Assembly (NCBI RefSeq): GCF_002223055.1
Contig: NZ_NKFL01000004.1
Coordinates: forward strand, 744,001 to 808,000
Length of the DNA stretch: 64,000 nucleotides
Direction: 5' to 3'
Origin: Burkholderia sp. HI2500
GTDB lineage: Bacteria > Pseudomonadota > Gammaproteobacteria > Burkholderiales > Burkholderiaceae
Position numbers and translations under genes: made by a program. Of this stretch, positions 1 to 10,734 are shown piece after piece; positions within the stretch are counted from its first letter, which is position 1; each line of letters begins with the position of its first letter. The notes beneath the pieces were generated by a model, which was not told the origin of the DNA, did not search any database, and saw only the letters and a program-made list of their open reading frames with translations.

Positions 1-828
1 GGCAGCCCGTTCTTTCTGTCGGTCGCCGGCGCCGCGCCCGTGCACGTCGAGCCGGGCGACTTCGTGCTGCTGCCGCACGGCGACGAGCACGTGATGGCGT
101 CGTCGCTCGACGTGCCGCCCGTGCCGTTCGATACGCTGATGGCCGACAAGGGCATCCGGCCGCGCTTCGACACGCCGCTCGCGTTTGCCGCGGGCGGCGG
201 TGGCGCGACCAGCGAACTCTATACGGGGATCGTCGTGTATCGCGACATCGTGCGCAGTCCGCTGTTCTCGGTGTTGCCGACGCTGATCCACGTGCGCGCC
301 AACGATGCGGCCGTCGCGCCGTGGCTCGCGAGCACGCTGCAGAGCTTCATCCAGGAATCGATGGCGTGCCAGCCGGGCTGGGCGATCGCCGCGACGCGCC
401 TGGCCGACGTGCTGTTCGTGCAGTTGCTGCGCGCGCATCTGCAATCGTCGGCGAATCACACGGGCTGGCTGCGTGGCCTCACCGATCCGCAGATCGGCCG
501 CGCGATGGCGCTGATGCATCGCGATCCGCGGCGCAACTGGCAGCTCGCGAGCCTCGCGGCCGAGGCCGGCATGTCGCGGTCGCGCTTTTGCACGCATTTC
601 GCCGAACTCGTCGGCGAGACACCGATCGGTCATCTGACCGCCTACCGGATGTATCTGGCGAGCGGCGAGCTCGCGAACGGCAAGCTGCGGCTGATCGAGA
701 TCGCCGAGCGGGTCGGCTACACGTCGGAGAAGGCGTTCGCGCGCGCGTTCCATCGCTGGTCGGGGATGGCGCCGCGCCGCTATGCGCGCAACGCACGGGA
801 CCTGTATGACCTTGCACGACATGGATGA
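1..828 (+). CDS. AraC-family transcriptional regulator (5' end missing)
   Basis: The frame is open from the first base, so the gene begins outside the window; 275 residues are visible. The N-terminal part is a cupin-like sensor fold (GDFVLLPHGDEH), typical of AraC regulators with an AraC_binding/cupin_6 domain. The last ~110 residues hold the two helix-turn-helix units, with LASLAAEAGMSRSRF for the first and IAERVGYTSEKAFARAF for the second, ending in the usual W-S-G-M-A-P-R-R-Y stretch. It should bind DNA as an effector-responsive activator. Its stop overlaps the following IclR-like gene, so the two are probably co-transcribed. Target and effector cannot be inferred. The RND pump genes on the right converge on it. 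Confidence 0.9.
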   Translation, partial: GSPFFLSVAGAAPVHVEPGDFVLLPHGDEHVMASSLDVPPVPFDTLMADKGIRPRFDTPLAFAAGGGGATSELYTGIVVYRDIVRSPLFSVLPTLIHVRANDAAVAPWLASTLQSFIQESMACQPGWAIAATRLADVLFVQLLRAHLQSSANHTGWLRGLTDPQIGRAMALMHRDPRRNWQLASLAAEAGMSRSRFCTHFAELVGETPIGHLTAYRMYLASGELANGKLRLIEIAERVGYTSEKAFARAFHRWSGMAPRRYARNARDLYDLARHG

Positions 829-1501
829 CCGCGCAGCGCGCCATCGGGTGCCGGCGCTCGCGCGCGGGCTCGCGATTCTCGAAGCGGTTGCGGCCGGGTC
901 GTCGTCCGCGACCGCCGCGGACCTCGCGTCGCGGCTCGGCGTGCCGCGCAACTCGATCGCCCGGCTGCTGAGAACGCTGGTTCGGTACGCGTTTCTCGTC
1001 GTCGATCCGCACGGCCGCTATCGACCCGGGCCGGCTGCCGCGCGTGTCGCGGCCGCGTATCTCGGCGCGCGGCCTGAAGTCGCGCATGCGCAGCCGGTGC
1101 TGGACGCGTTGTGCGCGCGCAGCGGGCTCGCCGCGCAGTTGCTCGGACGGGATGGCGCGGAAGTCGTCGTGCTCGCGCAGGCGGCGCCCGACGGGGCCGC
1201 CTGCCTCATCACGCGCGTCGGGGCGCGGTTCGCGGGGCGGGCGGTGGCGGATGTGGATGGCGAAAACGATGCGGTCGAGCCCGACGGCCAGCCCGTCCGG
1301 CGGTTGGGCCGGCAGGGCGCGTCCCGGCAGGCGGCCGGCATCGTCGCGATGCCGGTGGATGCGGGCGGTGCGCTCGCGATCGGCGTCGCGCTCGATGTGC
1401 CGGACGACGCGCGATGGCGGCAGATACCGGAAATGATCGGCGACGCGGCGCGGCGCCTGTCGGACGCGCTGGCCGATCCGGCCGAGGCCGCCCACCGCTG
1501 A
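806..1501 (+). CDS. short IclR-like transcriptional regulator
   Basis: 231 residues from the ATG at 806; ATGs at 782 and 821 are in frame too. The start overlaps the end of the AraC gene, so translational coupling is likely. The N-terminus is an IclR winged helix (ALARGLAILEAV, then TAADLASRLGVPRNSIARLLRTL), followed by a sensor-like region. It is shorter than usual IclR proteins (about 250-270 residues). The segment that normally carries the T-A-x-G-K-A-L-L motif is absent between roughly residues 140 and 165, so the effector pocket may be altered or lost. The helix-turn-helix call is sound; the effector role is unknown. Confidence 0.75.
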   Translation: MTLHDMDDRAARHRVPALARGLAILEAVAAGSSSATAADLASRLGVPRNSIARLLRTLVRYAFLVVDPHGRYRPGPAAARVAAAYLGARPEVAHAQPVLDALCARSGLAAQLLGRDGAEVVVLAQAAPDGAACLITRVGARFAGRAVADVDGENDAVEPDGQPVRRLGRQGASRQAAGIVAMPVDAGGALAIGVALDVPDDARWRQIPEMIGDAARRLSDALADPAEAAHR

Positions 1502-1621
1502 GCGCCATCGGCCGTCGTCGCGGTCCACCGGCGCGGGCGCCGGCCGCGCGCCACGTTCGCGGCGACGCGGGCCGACGAACGGAGCGGGCGGTACGACATG
1601 TCCCGCCCGCGGGCCGCTTCA

Positions 1622-4600
1622 TCACTCCCCGGCGACGGCCGGCCCGCCGTTGTTCCCGCGGCGGTTGCGCCGTTTCTCGGCCCACACGCGGAAGCGGTCC
1701 ATGTACAGGTAGACGACCGGCGTCGTATAGAGCGTCAGCACCTGCGACACGATCAGCCCGCCGGCGATCGCGATCCCGAGCGGCGCGCGCAGCTCGGCGC
1801 CGTCGCCGTGGCCGAACGCGAGCGGCAGCGCGCCGAGCAGCGCGGCCATCGTCGTCATCATGATCGGGCGGAAGCGCAGCAGGCACGCCTCGTGGATCGC
1901 GTCGAACGACGACTTCTGGTTGTTGCGCGTCTGGTCGATCGCGAAGTCGACCATCATGATCGCGTTCTTCTTCACGATCCCGATCAACAGGATCACGCCG
2001 ATCAGCGCGATGATGCTGAACTCGGTCTTGAACAGCAGCAGCGCGAGCAGCGCGCCGACGCCGGCCGACGGCAGCGTCGACAGGATCGTGATCGGGTGGA
2101 TGTAGCTCTCGTACAGGATCCCGAGCACGATATAGACGGCCAGCAGCGCCGCGAGGATCAGGATCGGCTGGTCGTTCATCGACTGCTGGAACGCCTGCGC
2201 GGTGCCCTGGAAGCTGCCGACGATGGTCGGCGGGACGCCGACCTGCGCCATCGTCTGGTAGATCACCTGCGTCGCCTGCGACAGCGACACGCCGGGCGGC
2301 AGGTTGAACGAGATCGTCGTCGCGACGAACAGCCCCTGGTGGTTGACCGACAGCGGCGTCGTGCTCGGCCCGAACGTCGCGATCGCCGACAGCGGGATCA
2401 TCGTCGACTTCGACGTCGATACCGACGCACCCGACGACGCGCTCGACTTGCCGCTCGCCGCGATCGAGTTGAGCGCCTGGTTGCGCGCGGAGTCGGACGC
2501 GATCGCCGCGGCGCTCTGCGTGGCCGTGCCGGCGCTCGACGTGCCGGCGGAGGTCGCGACGTAGGTGCCGGCCGCCGCGTTGGTGGTCTGCGAGCCGTTC
2601 GCGCTGCCGCCCGACGTGCTGATCCACACCTGGTTCAGCATCTCGGGGCTCTGCCAGTACTTCGGCGCGACTTCCATCACCACGTGGTACTGGTTCAGCG
2701 GGTTGTAGATCGTCGAGACCTGGCGCTGGCCGAATGCGTCGTACAGCGTATTGTCGATCTGCGCGGGCTTGATGCCGAACCGCGCGGCCGTCGCCCGGTC
2801 GATCGTCACCATCGCTTCCATGCCGCCTTGCTGCTGGTCGGAGTTCACGTCGGTCAGCTCGGGGCGCTTCTGCAGCGCCTCGGTCAGGATCGGTCCCCAC
2901 TTGTACAGGTCGGCGCTCGAATCGCCGAGCAGCGTGAACTGGTACTGCGCGTTGCTCTGCCGGCCCCCGACGCGAATGTCCTGCGCGGCCTGCAGGAACG
3001 TGCTTGCGCCGGCGACATCCGACAGCGGGACGCGCAGTTGCTGGATCACCTGGTCGGCGGACAGCTTGCGCTCGGTGCGATCCTTCAGCGTGACGAACAT
3101 GAAGCCCGAGTTGGTCTGCGTGCCGCCGGTGAAGCCCGCGACGCTCTTCACGTTCGGGTTGCTCTGCACGATGCGCATCATCTCGGAGAATTTCAGCTTC
3201 ATCGCCTGGAACGACGTCGACTGGTCGGCCCGGATGCCGCCGATCATCAGCCCGGTGTCCTGCTGCGGGAAGAAACCCTTCGGCACGACGATGTACAGGT
3301 AGACGTTCAGCCCGATCGTCGCGAACAGGGTCAGCAGGATCAGGAGCGGCCGGCGCAGCGCCCACGACAGCGAGCGCTCGTAGCCGCGCTGCATGCGGCT
3401 GAAACAACGTTCCAGGAAACGCCCGAAGCGGCCTTCGTTTTGCGGGTCGTGCGACTCGGGCAGCAGGCGCGCGCACATCATCGGCGTGACCGTGAGCGAC
3501 ACCGCGAGCGAGACGGCGATCGCGAGCGACAGCGTCAGTGCGAACTCGCGGAACAGTCGCCCGACGATGCCGCCCATCAGCAGGATCGGCAGGAACACCG
3601 CGACGAGCGAAATGCTCATCGACAACACCGTGAAGCCGACCTCGCGCGCGCCGTCGAACGCGGCCTGCATGCGCGACTTGCCGTTCTCGATATGCCGCGA
3701 GATGTTCTCGAGCACGACGATCGCATCGTCGACGACGAAGCCGGTCGCGACGATCAGCGCCATCAGCGACAGGTTGTCGATCGAGAAGCCGAGCAGGTAC
3801 ATCGCGCCGAACGTGCCGATGATCGAGATCGGCACCGCGACGCTCGGGATCAGCGTGGCGCGCCAGTTGCGCAGGAACAGGAACACGACCATCACGACGA
3901 GGCTGACCGCGATCAGCAGCGTGTGCTCGGTGTCCTTCAGCGACGCGCGAATCGTGGTCGAGCGGTCGAGCACGGGCGTGACGGTGATGTCGGCCGGCAG
4001 CGACGCGGTGAGCTGCGGCAGCGCCGCGCGCACGCGGTCGATCGTGTCGATGATGTTCGCGCCGGGCGAGCGGTAGAGGATCACGAGCACCGCGCGCTTG
4101 CCGTTCGACAGGCCGAGGTTGCGGAGATCCTCGACCGAATCGACGACGTCCGACAGGTCGGACAGCCGCACGGCCGAGCCGTTGCGGTAGGCCACGACGA
4201 GGTCGCGGTATTGCGACGCCTGGGATGCCTGGTCGTTCGTATAGAGCTGGTAGTGCCGCGGGCCGAACTCGATCGCGCCCTTCGGCGCGTTGGCGTTCGC
4301 GGAGGCCAGCGCCGCGCGCACGTCCTCGAGGCCGATCCCGTAGTGGAACAGCGCCTGCGGTTCGAGCTCGACGCGCACGGCCGGGTTCGCGGAGCCGCTC
4401 ACCGTCACCTGGCCGATCCCGTCGATCTGCGACAGCGACTGCTGCAGCACCGTCGACGCGGAGTCGTACAGCTTCGCGGGCGACGAGGTCTCGGACGTCA
4501 GCGACACGATCATGATCGGCGAATCGGCCGGGTTGACCTTGCGGTAGGTCGGGTTGCTCTTCAGCGCGGCGGGCAGGTCGGCGCGCGCCGCGTTGATCGC

Positions 4601-4930
4601 GGCCTGCACGTCGCGCGCAGCGCCGTCGATGTCGCGGTTCAGCCCGAACTGCAGGATGATCCGCGCGTTGCCGACCGTGCTCGTCGACGTCATTTCGGAC
4701 ACGTCGGCGATCGAGCCGAGATGCCGCTCGAGCGGGCTCGTCACGCTGGTCGCGACCGTTTCCGGGCTCGCGCCGGGCAGCGACGCCTGCACCGAGATCG
4801 TCGGGAAGTCGACCTGCGGCAGCGGCGACACCGGCAGCTTGACGAACGCGAACAGGCCCGCGAGCGCGACGCCGATCGCGAGCAGCGTCGTCGCGACGGG
4901 GCGGGTGATGAAGGGGCGTGACAGGTTCAT
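1622..4930 (-). CDS. mdtC: RND multidrug efflux transporter, MdtC-type inner-membrane subunit
   Basis: 1102 residues of the HAE1 RND family: a proton-driven inner-membrane pump with 12 membrane helices and two large periplasmic loops. [12 protein letters not shown] at about residues 395-410 contains the paired Asp of the proton relay. The sequence is most like MdtC/MuxC, which works as a B2C1 heterotrimer with MdtB. The start at 4930 is 6 bases after the mdtB stop. Residues ~770-843 (bases about 2400-2620) are a Ser/Ala/Thr/Gly-rich insertion in the second periplasmic loop that ordinary MdtC lacks, and it explains the extra length. No outer-membrane channel gene follows, so a TolC-type protein must come from elsewhere. 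Confidence 0.93.
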   Translation of the reverse strand: MNLSRPFITRPVATTLLAIGVALAGLFAFVKLPVSPLPQVDFPTISVQASLPGASPETVATSVTSPLERHLGSIADVSEMTSTSTVGNARIILQFGLNRDIDGAARDVQAAINAARADLPAALKSNPTYRKVNPADSPIMIVSLTSETSSPAKLYDSASTVLQQSLSQIDGIGQVTVSGSANPAVRVELEPQALFHYGIGLEDVRAALASANANAPKGAIEFGPRHYQLYTNDQASQASQYRDLVVAYRNGSAVRLSDLSDVVDSVEDLRNLGLSNGKRAVLVILYRSPGANIIDTIDRVRAALPQLTASLPADITVTPVLDRSTTIRASLKDTEHTLLIAVSLVVMVVFLFLRNWRATLIPSVAVPISIIGTFGAMYLLGFSIDNLSLMALIVATGFVVDDAIVVLENISRHIENGKSRMQAAFDGAREVGFTVLSMSISLVAVFLPILLMGGIVGRLFREFALTLSLAIAVSLAVSLTVTPMMCARLLPESHDPQNEGRFGRFLERCFSRMQRGYERSLSWALRRPLLILLTLFATIGLNVYLYIVVPKGFFPQQDTGLMIGGIRADQSTSFQAMKLKFSEMMRIVQSNPNVKSVAGFTGGTQTNSGFMFVTLKDRTERKLSADQVIQQLRVPLSDVAGASTFLQAAQDIRVGGRQSNAQYQFTLLGDSSADLYKWGPILTEALQKRPELTDVNSDQQQGGMEAMVTIDRATAARFGIKPAQIDNTLYDAFGQRQVSTIYNPLNQYHVVMEVAPKYWQSPEMLNQVWISTSGGSANGSQTTNAAAGTYVATSAGTSSAGTATQSAAAIASDSARNQALNSIAASGKSSASSGASVSTSKSTMIPLSAIATFGPSTTPLSVNHQGLFVATTISFNLPPGVSLSQATQVIYQTMAQVGVPPTIVGSFQGTAQAFQQSMNDQPILILAALLAVYIVLGILYESYIHPITILSTLPSAGVGALLALLLFKTEFSIIALIGVILLIGIVKKNAIMMVDFAIDQTRNNQKSSFDAIHEACLLRFRPIMMTTMAALLGALPLAFGHGDGAELRAPLGIAIAGGLIVSQVLTLYTTPVVYLYMDRFRVWAEKRRNRRGNNGGPAVAGE

Positions 4931-4936
4931 TGCTTG

Positions 4937-7900
4937 CTACGCATCCGTGCGCGGGCCGGCTTGCGGGCCGTGGCGTTCGAACCAGCCGCGCACGCGGCGC
5001 GCGAGCGAGTCGAAGCCGAGGTAGATCACGGGCGTCGTGAACAGCGTCAGCACCTGCGACACGATCAGGCCGCCGGCGATCGCGATCCCGAGCGGCTGGC
5101 GCAGCTCGGAGCCCGCGCCGGAGCCGACGATCAGCGGCACCGCGCCGAGCAGCGCGGCGAGCGTGGTCATCAGGATCGGCCGGAAGCGCAGCAGGCACGC
5201 CTGGTAGATCGCCTCGCGCGGCGGCTTGCCTTCGACGCGCTCGGCCTCGAGCGCGAAGTCGATCATCATGATCGCGTTCTTCTTCACGATGCCGATCAGC
5301 AGCACGATGCCGATGATGCCGATGATGTCGAGGTCGTGCCCGGTGATCATCAGCGCGAGCAGCGCGCCGACGCCGGCCGACGGCAGCGTCGACAGGATCG
5401 TGATCGGGTGGATGTAGCTCTCGTACAGCACGCCGAGCACGATGTACATCGTGACGACCGCGGCCAGGATCAGGAACAGCTGGTTCGACAGCGATGCCTG
5501 GAACGCGAGCGCCGCGCCCTGGAAGCGCGTCTGGAACGACGCGGGCAGCCCGATGTCCTTCTCGGCGGCGCCGATCGCCTTGACCGCCTCGCCGAGCGAC
5601 GCGCCCGCCGCGAGGTTGAACGAGATGGTGGTCGACGGGAACTGCGACAGGTGCGCGACCAGCAGCGGCGACGGCCGCTCGTGGAACGACGCGATCGACG
5701 ACAGCGGCACCTGGCCGCCGCCCGCCGACGGCAGGTAGATGTCGTTCAGCGATTGCGCGTAGTGCTGCTCCTTCGGCTCGGACTCGAGAATCACGCGGTA
5801 CTGGTTCGACTGCGTGAAGATCGTCGACACGATGCGCTGGCCGAACGCGTCGTACAGCGCGTTGTCGACGGTCGCCGGCGTGATGCCGAAGCGCGCGGCG
5901 CTCGGGCGGTCGATCTCGATGTAGACGGACTGGCCGTTGCTTTGCAGGTCGGTCGCGACGTCGGCGAGCGACGGCTCCTGCTGCAGCCGGGCCACGAGCT
6001 TCGGCACCCAGGTCGCGAATTCTTCCGAGTTCGGGCTCGTCAGCATGAACTGGTACTGCGTCGGGCTGACGGTCGAGTCGATCGTCAGGTCCTGCACCGA
6101 CTGCATGAACAGCGAGATGCCGGTGATGTTCGCGACGCGGTGCTGCAGGTCGCGGATGATCTGCGCGGCCGACTCGGCGCGTTCGTCGCGCGCCTTCAGG
6201 TTGATCAGCATCCGGCCGCTGTTCAGCGTGATGTTGCTGCCGTCGACGCCGATGAACGACGTGAGGCTCTCGACGTTCGGATCCTTCAGGATCTCGGCCG
6301 CGAGCGCCTGCTGGCGCTCCGCCATCGCGCCGTACGAGATCGACTGCGGCGCCTGCGTGATCGCCTGGATCACGCCGGTATCCTGCGCGGGGAAGAAGCC
6401 CTTCGGCACGTAGACGTACAGCAGGCCGGTCAGCGCGAGCGTCAGCAGCGCGACGACGAGCGTCGAGCGCTGGCGGTTCAGCACCCATTCGAGCGCGACC
6501 GCGTAGCGCGCGATCACCCAGTCGATCGCCCGGTGCACGCGCGCCTCGAAGCGATGGCTCTCGGGCGGCGGCGAATGGCGCAGCAGCTTCGCGCACATCA
6601 TCGGCACGAGCGTGAGCGACACGATCGCCGAGATCACGATCGTCACCGCGAGCGTGATCGCGAATTCATGGAACAGGCGCCCGACCACGTCGCCCATGAA
6701 CAGCAGCGGGATCAGCACCGCGATCAGCGACACCGTCAGCGAGATGATCGTGAAGCCGATCTGCCTCGAGCCCTTCAGCGCGGCCTCGAGCCCCGTCTCG
6801 CCTTCCTCCACGTAGCGCGCGATGTTCTCGATCATCACGATCGCGTCGTCGACGACGAAGCCGGTCGCGATGGTGAGCGCCATCAGCGACAGGTTGTTCA
6901 GCGAGAAGCCGGCCATGTACATCACCGCGAGCGTGCCGATCAGCGACAACGGCACCGACAGGCTCGGGATGATCGTCGCGTAGACGTTCGCGAGGAACAG
7001 GTACATCACGAGCACGACCAGCGCGACCGCGAGCATCAGTTCGAACTGCACGTCGCGCACGGCGGCGCGGATCATCGTCGTGCGGTCGGTGACGATCTCC
7101 ACGTCGAGCGCGGCCGGCAGCGTTTCCTGCAGCTTCGGCAGCTGCGCCTTGATCGCGTCGACGGTCGCGATCACGTTCGCGCCCGGCTGGCGCTGCACGT
7201 TCAGGATGATCGCGGGGTCGGCATTCACCCACGCGCCGAGCTTGGTGTTCTCCGAGCCGGCGACGACCGTCGCGACGTCGGTGAGCATCACCGGGCGGCC
7301 GTTCTTGTAGGCGACGACCGCGCTGTTGTACTGGTCGGCGCTCGTCAGCTGGTCGTTCGCGTTGATCGTGTACGCGCGCGTCGGGCCGTCGAAGTTGCCC
7401 TTCGGCGTGTTCACGTTCAGGTTCGAGATCGTCGTGCGCAGGTCGTCGAGGTTCATCCCGTACTTCGCGAGCGCGGTCGGGTTCGCCTGGATCCGCACGG
7501 CCGGGCGGTTGCCGCCCGACAGGCTGACGAGACCGACGCCCGCGACCTGCGAGATCTTCATCGCGAGGCGCGTGTCGGCGAGATCCTGCACCTGCGTGAG
7601 CGGCAGCGTCTTCGACTTGACGGCGAGCGTCAGCACCGGCGCATCGGCCGGGTTGACCTTCGCGTAGATCGGCGGGGCAGGGAGGTCGGACGGCAGCAGG
7701 TTGCCGGCCGCGTTGATCGCGGCCTGCACTTCCTGTTCGGCGATGTCGAGCGGCAGGTCGAGCGAGAACTGCAGCGTGATCACGGACGAGCCGGCCGAGC
7801 TTTGCGACGACATCTGGTTCAGCGACGGCATCTGCCCGAACTGCCGCTCGAGCGGCGCGGTGACCGACGAGGTCATCACCTCCGGGCTCGCGCCCGGGTA

Positions 7901-8050
7901 GAAGGTCTGGACCTGGATCGTCGGATAGTCGACTTCCGGCAGCGCGGCGAGCGGCAGGAAGCGCAGCGCGACGAGACCGGCCAGCATGATCGCCGCCATC
8001 AGGAGGGCGGTGCCGACCGGCCGGAGAATGAAGAGGCGGGATGGATTCAT
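4937..8050 (-). CDS. mdtB: RND multidrug efflux transporter, MdtB-type inner-membrane subunit
   Basis: 1037 residues, the normal length for the family. It starts with [18 protein letters not shown], as MdtB proteins do. [16 protein letters not shown] near residue 400 carries the relay Asp pair. The gene is 15 bases downstream of mdtA and 6 upstream of mdtC, a tight three-gene operon. In E. coli, MdtB and MdtC form a mixed trimer that exports novobiocin, bile salts and some metal-related compounds. The substrate here is an inference only. It lacks the low-complexity insertion seen in its partner. Confidence 0.94.
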   Translation of the reverse strand: MNPSRLFILRPVGTALLMAAIMLAGLVALRFLPLAALPEVDYPTIQVQTFYPGASPEVMTSSVTAPLERQFGQMPSLNQMSSQSSAGSSVITLQFSLDLPLDIAEQEVQAAINAAGNLLPSDLPAPPIYAKVNPADAPVLTLAVKSKTLPLTQVQDLADTRLAMKISQVAGVGLVSLSGGNRPAVRIQANPTALAKYGMNLDDLRTTISNLNVNTPKGNFDGPTRAYTINANDQLTSADQYNSAVVAYKNGRPVMLTDVATVVAGSENTKLGAWVNADPAIILNVQRQPGANVIATVDAIKAQLPKLQETLPAALDVEIVTDRTTMIRAAVRDVQFELMLAVALVVLVMYLFLANVYATIIPSLSVPLSLIGTLAVMYMAGFSLNNLSLMALTIATGFVVDDAIVMIENIARYVEEGETGLEAALKGSRQIGFTIISLTVSLIAVLIPLLFMGDVVGRLFHEFAITLAVTIVISAIVSLTLVPMMCAKLLRHSPPPESHRFEARVHRAIDWVIARYAVALEWVLNRQRSTLVVALLTLALTGLLYVYVPKGFFPAQDTGVIQAITQAPQSISYGAMAERQQALAAEILKDPNVESLTSFIGVDGSNITLNSGRMLINLKARDERAESAAQIIRDLQHRVANITGISLFMQSVQDLTIDSTVSPTQYQFMLTSPNSEEFATWVPKLVARLQQEPSLADVATDLQSNGQSVYIEIDRPSAARFGITPATVDNALYDAFGQRIVSTIFTQSNQYRVILESEPKEQHYAQSLNDIYLPSAGGGQVPLSSIASFHERPSPLLVAHLSQFPSTTISFNLAAGASLGEAVKAIGAAEKDIGLPASFQTRFQGAALAFQASLSNQLFLILAAVVTMYIVLGVLYESYIHPITILSTLPSAGVGALLALMITGHDLDIIGIIGIVLLIGIVKKNAIMMIDFALEAERVEGKPPREAIYQACLLRFRPILMTTLAALLGAVPLIVGSGAGSELRQPLGIAIAGGLIVSQVLTLFTTPVIYLGFDSLARRVRGWFERHGPQAGPRTDA

Positions 8051-8065
8051 CGAGCGGCCCGCGCG

Positions 8066-9436
8066 TTACTGGGCCGCGGAGGCCGCTGCCTGCGACGCGC
8101 CGTGCTTGCGTTCGCCGCGATGGCCGCCGGCGCCCGATGCGCCCGACGCCGCACCGGCGCCGCGCGCGCCCGACGCGCCTTTCGGCTTGTCGGCCGGGAT
8201 CGAGATCTTCGCGCCTTCGCGCAGGCGGTCGGAGCCGTCGGTCACCACGCGCTCGCCGAGCGACACGCCGCTGACGATGCTCGTGCGTTCGCCGTCGACC
8301 GGGCCGATCGTGACCTTGCGCACGGTCACCGTGTTGTCGGGTTTCACGACGTAGACGAACTGGCCGATCGAGCCGGTCAGCACGGCCGAGGTCGGCACGA
8401 TCGTCGCGTTGCGCAGCACGTCGACCAGCAGGCGCGTGTTCACGAACTGATTCGGGAACAGCATGCCTTCCTTGTTATCGAAGTTCGCGCGCAGCTTGAC
8501 CGTGCCCGTGCTCGTGTCGATCTGGTTGTCGAGCGTCGCGAGCGAGCCCGTCTCGAGCGGCACCGTGTTGTTGCGGTTGTACGCGGTGACCGACAGCTTC
8601 TGGCCCGCGTTCACCTGCTTGAGGATCTGCGGCAGGTTGTCTTCCGACGTCGTGAAGATCACGCTCATCGGCTGCAACTGCGTGATCACGACGAGGCCGT
8701 TGGTATCACCGGGCGTCACGTAGTTGCCGGGGTCGACCTGGCGCAGGCCGACGCGGCCCGACACCGGCGCGGTGATGCGCGCATACGTGAGGTTCAGCTT
8801 CGCGGAGTCGATCGCGGCCTGGTCGGTCTTCACCGCGCCTTCGTATTGCTTGACGAGGGAGGCCTGCGTATCGACGGTCTGCGACGCGATCGAGTCCTGC
8901 GACAGCAGCGTCTGGTAGCGCTTCAGGTCGAGGCGGGCCGTCGCGAGCAGCGCCGAGTCGCGCGCATGCGTGCCTTCGGCGTTCTCGAGCGCGACCTGGT
9001 ACGGGCGCGGGTCGATCTGCGCGAGCAGGTCGCCCTTCTTGACGATCTGGCCTTCCTGGAACGCGACCGACTGCAGGTAGCCGGACAACTGCGTCTTGAC
9101 CGTCACGTTCGCGAGCGGCGTGACGGTGCCGAGCGCGGACAGCACGATCGGCATTTCGCCCTGGGTCGCGGTCGCGACCTGCACGGGTTGCGGAACGTTC
9201 GCCATCGCGGCGGGGCCGCCACGGCCGCGGTGGCCGCCGGCACCCCCGGCGGCGCTTGCGCCCGCACCGCTCGCACCACTGCCGGCTGCCGGCGTGCGGT
9301 TCCACGGATGCCACCACAGCACGCCGCCGATGACGACGACCGCGAGTGCGCCGGCCATCAGCGTGCGGCGCGGGCGCCGCGCGGCGGGGGGCGCGGGGTC
9401 TTTCGAAGGGGGCGTGGGCTTTTGTTCGTTATCCAT
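8066..9436 (-). CDS. mdtA: RND efflux periplasmic adaptor (membrane fusion protein), MdtA type
   Basis: 456 residues. A basic N-terminus and one membrane anchor (LMAGALAVVVIGGVLWW, about 26-42) are followed by a Gly/Ala-rich linker. The adaptor fold comes next, in the usual order: barrel-sandwich strands (GTVTPLANVTVKTQLSGYL), an alpha-hairpin around 140-200, the returning lipoyl half (ARITAPVSGRVGLRQVDPG), then a beta-barrel. The C-terminus is another Gly/Ala/Ser/His-rich tail, longer than in E. coli MdtA. It should bridge the MdtBC trimer to an outer-membrane channel. It is the first gene of the operon; its promoter must lie in the 252-base gap up to 9688. Confidence 0.93.
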   Translation of the reverse strand: MDNEQKPTPPSKDPAPPAARRPRRTLMAGALAVVVIGGVLWWHPWNRTPAAGSGASGAGASAAGGAGGHRGRGGPAAMANVPQPVQVATATQGEMPIVLSALGTVTPLANVTVKTQLSGYLQSVAFQEGQIVKKGDLLAQIDPRPYQVALENAEGTHARDSALLATARLDLKRYQTLLSQDSIASQTVDTQASLVKQYEGAVKTDQAAIDSAKLNLTYARITAPVSGRVGLRQVDPGNYVTPGDTNGLVVITQLQPMSVIFTTSEDNLPQILKQVNAGQKLSVTAYNRNNTVPLETGSLATLDNQIDTSTGTVKLRANFDNKEGMLFPNQFVNTRLLVDVLRNATIVPTSAVLTGSIGQFVYVVKPDNTVTVRKVTIGPVDGERTSIVSGVSLGERVVTDGSDRLREGAKISIPADKPKGASGARGAGAASGASGAGGHRGERKHGASQAAASAAQ

Positions 9437-9688
9437 CGTGATCTGTCAGGAAGACGGCGCGGCGGGCCGGAAATCGGGCTGCCGGGCTGCGCGTGGGCAA
9501 GCGGTGCCGGGGGAGGCGCCCGGCTCGGTCCGGGCCCCCGCCGGTCTGCGCGGGAAAAGAGCGGTGCGCACCGCGAGTGCGGCGCGACGATGGGCATGAT
9601 CCTACGTCCCGTCCCCGTTACAGTCCAGTGGCCTATCTTTCAACGGGTTACGGTCGTTACAGAACGCGACAGTGCGATGACGAAACGA

Positions 9689-10513
9689 TTACACGCTGAT
9701 GCGACGGGCCGGTGCGCCGCCGATCTCGCGGGTGATTTTCGCGATACATTCATGCAGCGCGGGCACCACGTGTTCGTGCAGCCACTCGGGCGGGCACTGG
9801 TGCGACGCGCCACCGCAATTCACCGAATAGCGCTGGCCCGACGGGCCGACGAAACCGGCCGCGACGGCATTCAGGCCTTCGCGCCATTCGCCGATCGCGA
9901 TCGCGTGGCCGTCGCGCATCGCGTCGTCCAGCGCGGGGGTCAGGCGGGCCGACACATGCGGCCAGTCGTCGCCCGCCGTGGTGCGCAGCGACTCGAGCAA
10001 CTGGCGGCGTTCGTCGTCCTCGAGTGCGGCGAGATACGCGCGGCCGACCGCGGTGCGCGCGATGTCCATCCGCGAGCCGATTTCGAGGCGCGTGACGAGT
10101 ACGGCCGAGCGCGGACGGATCACGTCGATCGCGACCATGTCGAGCCGGTCGCGCACCGCGAGGTGCACGGACAGCGACGTGCGTTCGGCCAGCTCGATCA
10201 TGAACGGCCGCGAACGCGCGCGGATGTCGAAGTTGCGCAGGAAGCCGTGGCTCAGTTCGAGCACCGACGCGGTGAGCACGAAGCGCTCGCTGTCGGGCAA
10301 CTGGAACAGGAAGCCGGCGCTGACGAGCGTCGCGGTGATGCGCGAGACGGTCGGCTTCGGGATGCCGGTCAGTTCGGTCAGCTCGCGGTTGCTGACGGGC
10401 GCGTCGGCCGCCGCGATGCGGCGCAGCACGGCGAGGCCGCGGGCAAGGGCGGTGATCTCGTCGGGCGACGATTCACGGTCCCGCGACGCGGGAGGGGTTA
10501 CAGTTGTCGACAC
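9689..10513 (-). CDS. IclR-family transcriptional regulator
   Basis: 274 residues with a full IclR layout. A winged helix comes first (ALARGLAVLRRIAAA, VSNRELTELTGIPKPTVSRITATL, about 20-75), then the GAF-like effector domain with RTAVGRAYLAAL around 170 and a C-terminal AAGFVGPSGQRYSVNCGG segment. It is transcribed in the same direction as mdtABC but is separated by 252 bases, so it may regulate the pump; that is only positional. Two IclR-like palindromes, GAAACTCGATTTC at 10534-10546 and GAAACATCGTTTC at 10742-10754, lie upstream and suggest autoregulation and control of the rightward transcript. Confidence 0.9.
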   Translation of the reverse strand: MSTTVTPPASRDRESSPDEITALARGLAVLRRIAAADAPVSNRELTELTGIPKPTVSRITATLVSAGFLFQLPDSERFVLTASVLELSHGFLRNFDIRARSRPFMIELAERTSLSVHLAVRDRLDMVAIDVIRPRSAVLVTRLEIGSRMDIARTAVGRAYLAALEDDERRQLLESLRTTAGDDWPHVSARLTPALDDAMRDGHAIAIGEWREGLNAVAAGFVGPSGQRYSVNCGGASHQCPPEWLHEHVVPALHECIAKITREIGGAPARRISV

Positions 10514-10734
10514 GAGGGATTCTCTCTAATTCCGAAACTCGATTTCAATTTTGTTGGTATTGTAGGACTATTGTCAAAGGATGCATGTTCTGCGGGCGAA
10601 CCGGTCATTGGATGAGATTTTACGGGTTCACCCTTGGTTTATTAGGAAAACGCTCAAATGAGCGTTGCCAGAAAGTGCATGAACCGGTGCAAATACCGCT
10701 TGACTTGTCGGGCGGAAACGGAAAGAATGTCTCA
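10514..10734. promoter_or_regulatory. AT-rich intergenic region with IclR-like operator and rightward promoter
   Basis: No convincing gene. The stretch is clearly poorer in G+C than its surroundings. GAAACTCGATTTC at 10534-10546 is a near-palindrome just before the iclR start and fits an autoregulatory site. A strong sigma70-type promoter faces right: TTGACT at 10700-10705, 17-base spacer, AAGAAT at 10723-10728. This puts a start near 10735. An 86-codon open frame from 10504 has no ribosome site or family features and is not called. Confidence 0.5.

Noticed and set aside
1209..6596. Very long open frame antisense to mdtC and mdtB (about 1800 codons), and similar ones opposite mdtABC, recC, recB and thiC
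   Set aside because: They mirror the GC-rich third positions of the true genes, are Arg/Ala/Asp-biased and have no domain features. The opposite-strand proteins show clear family motifs.
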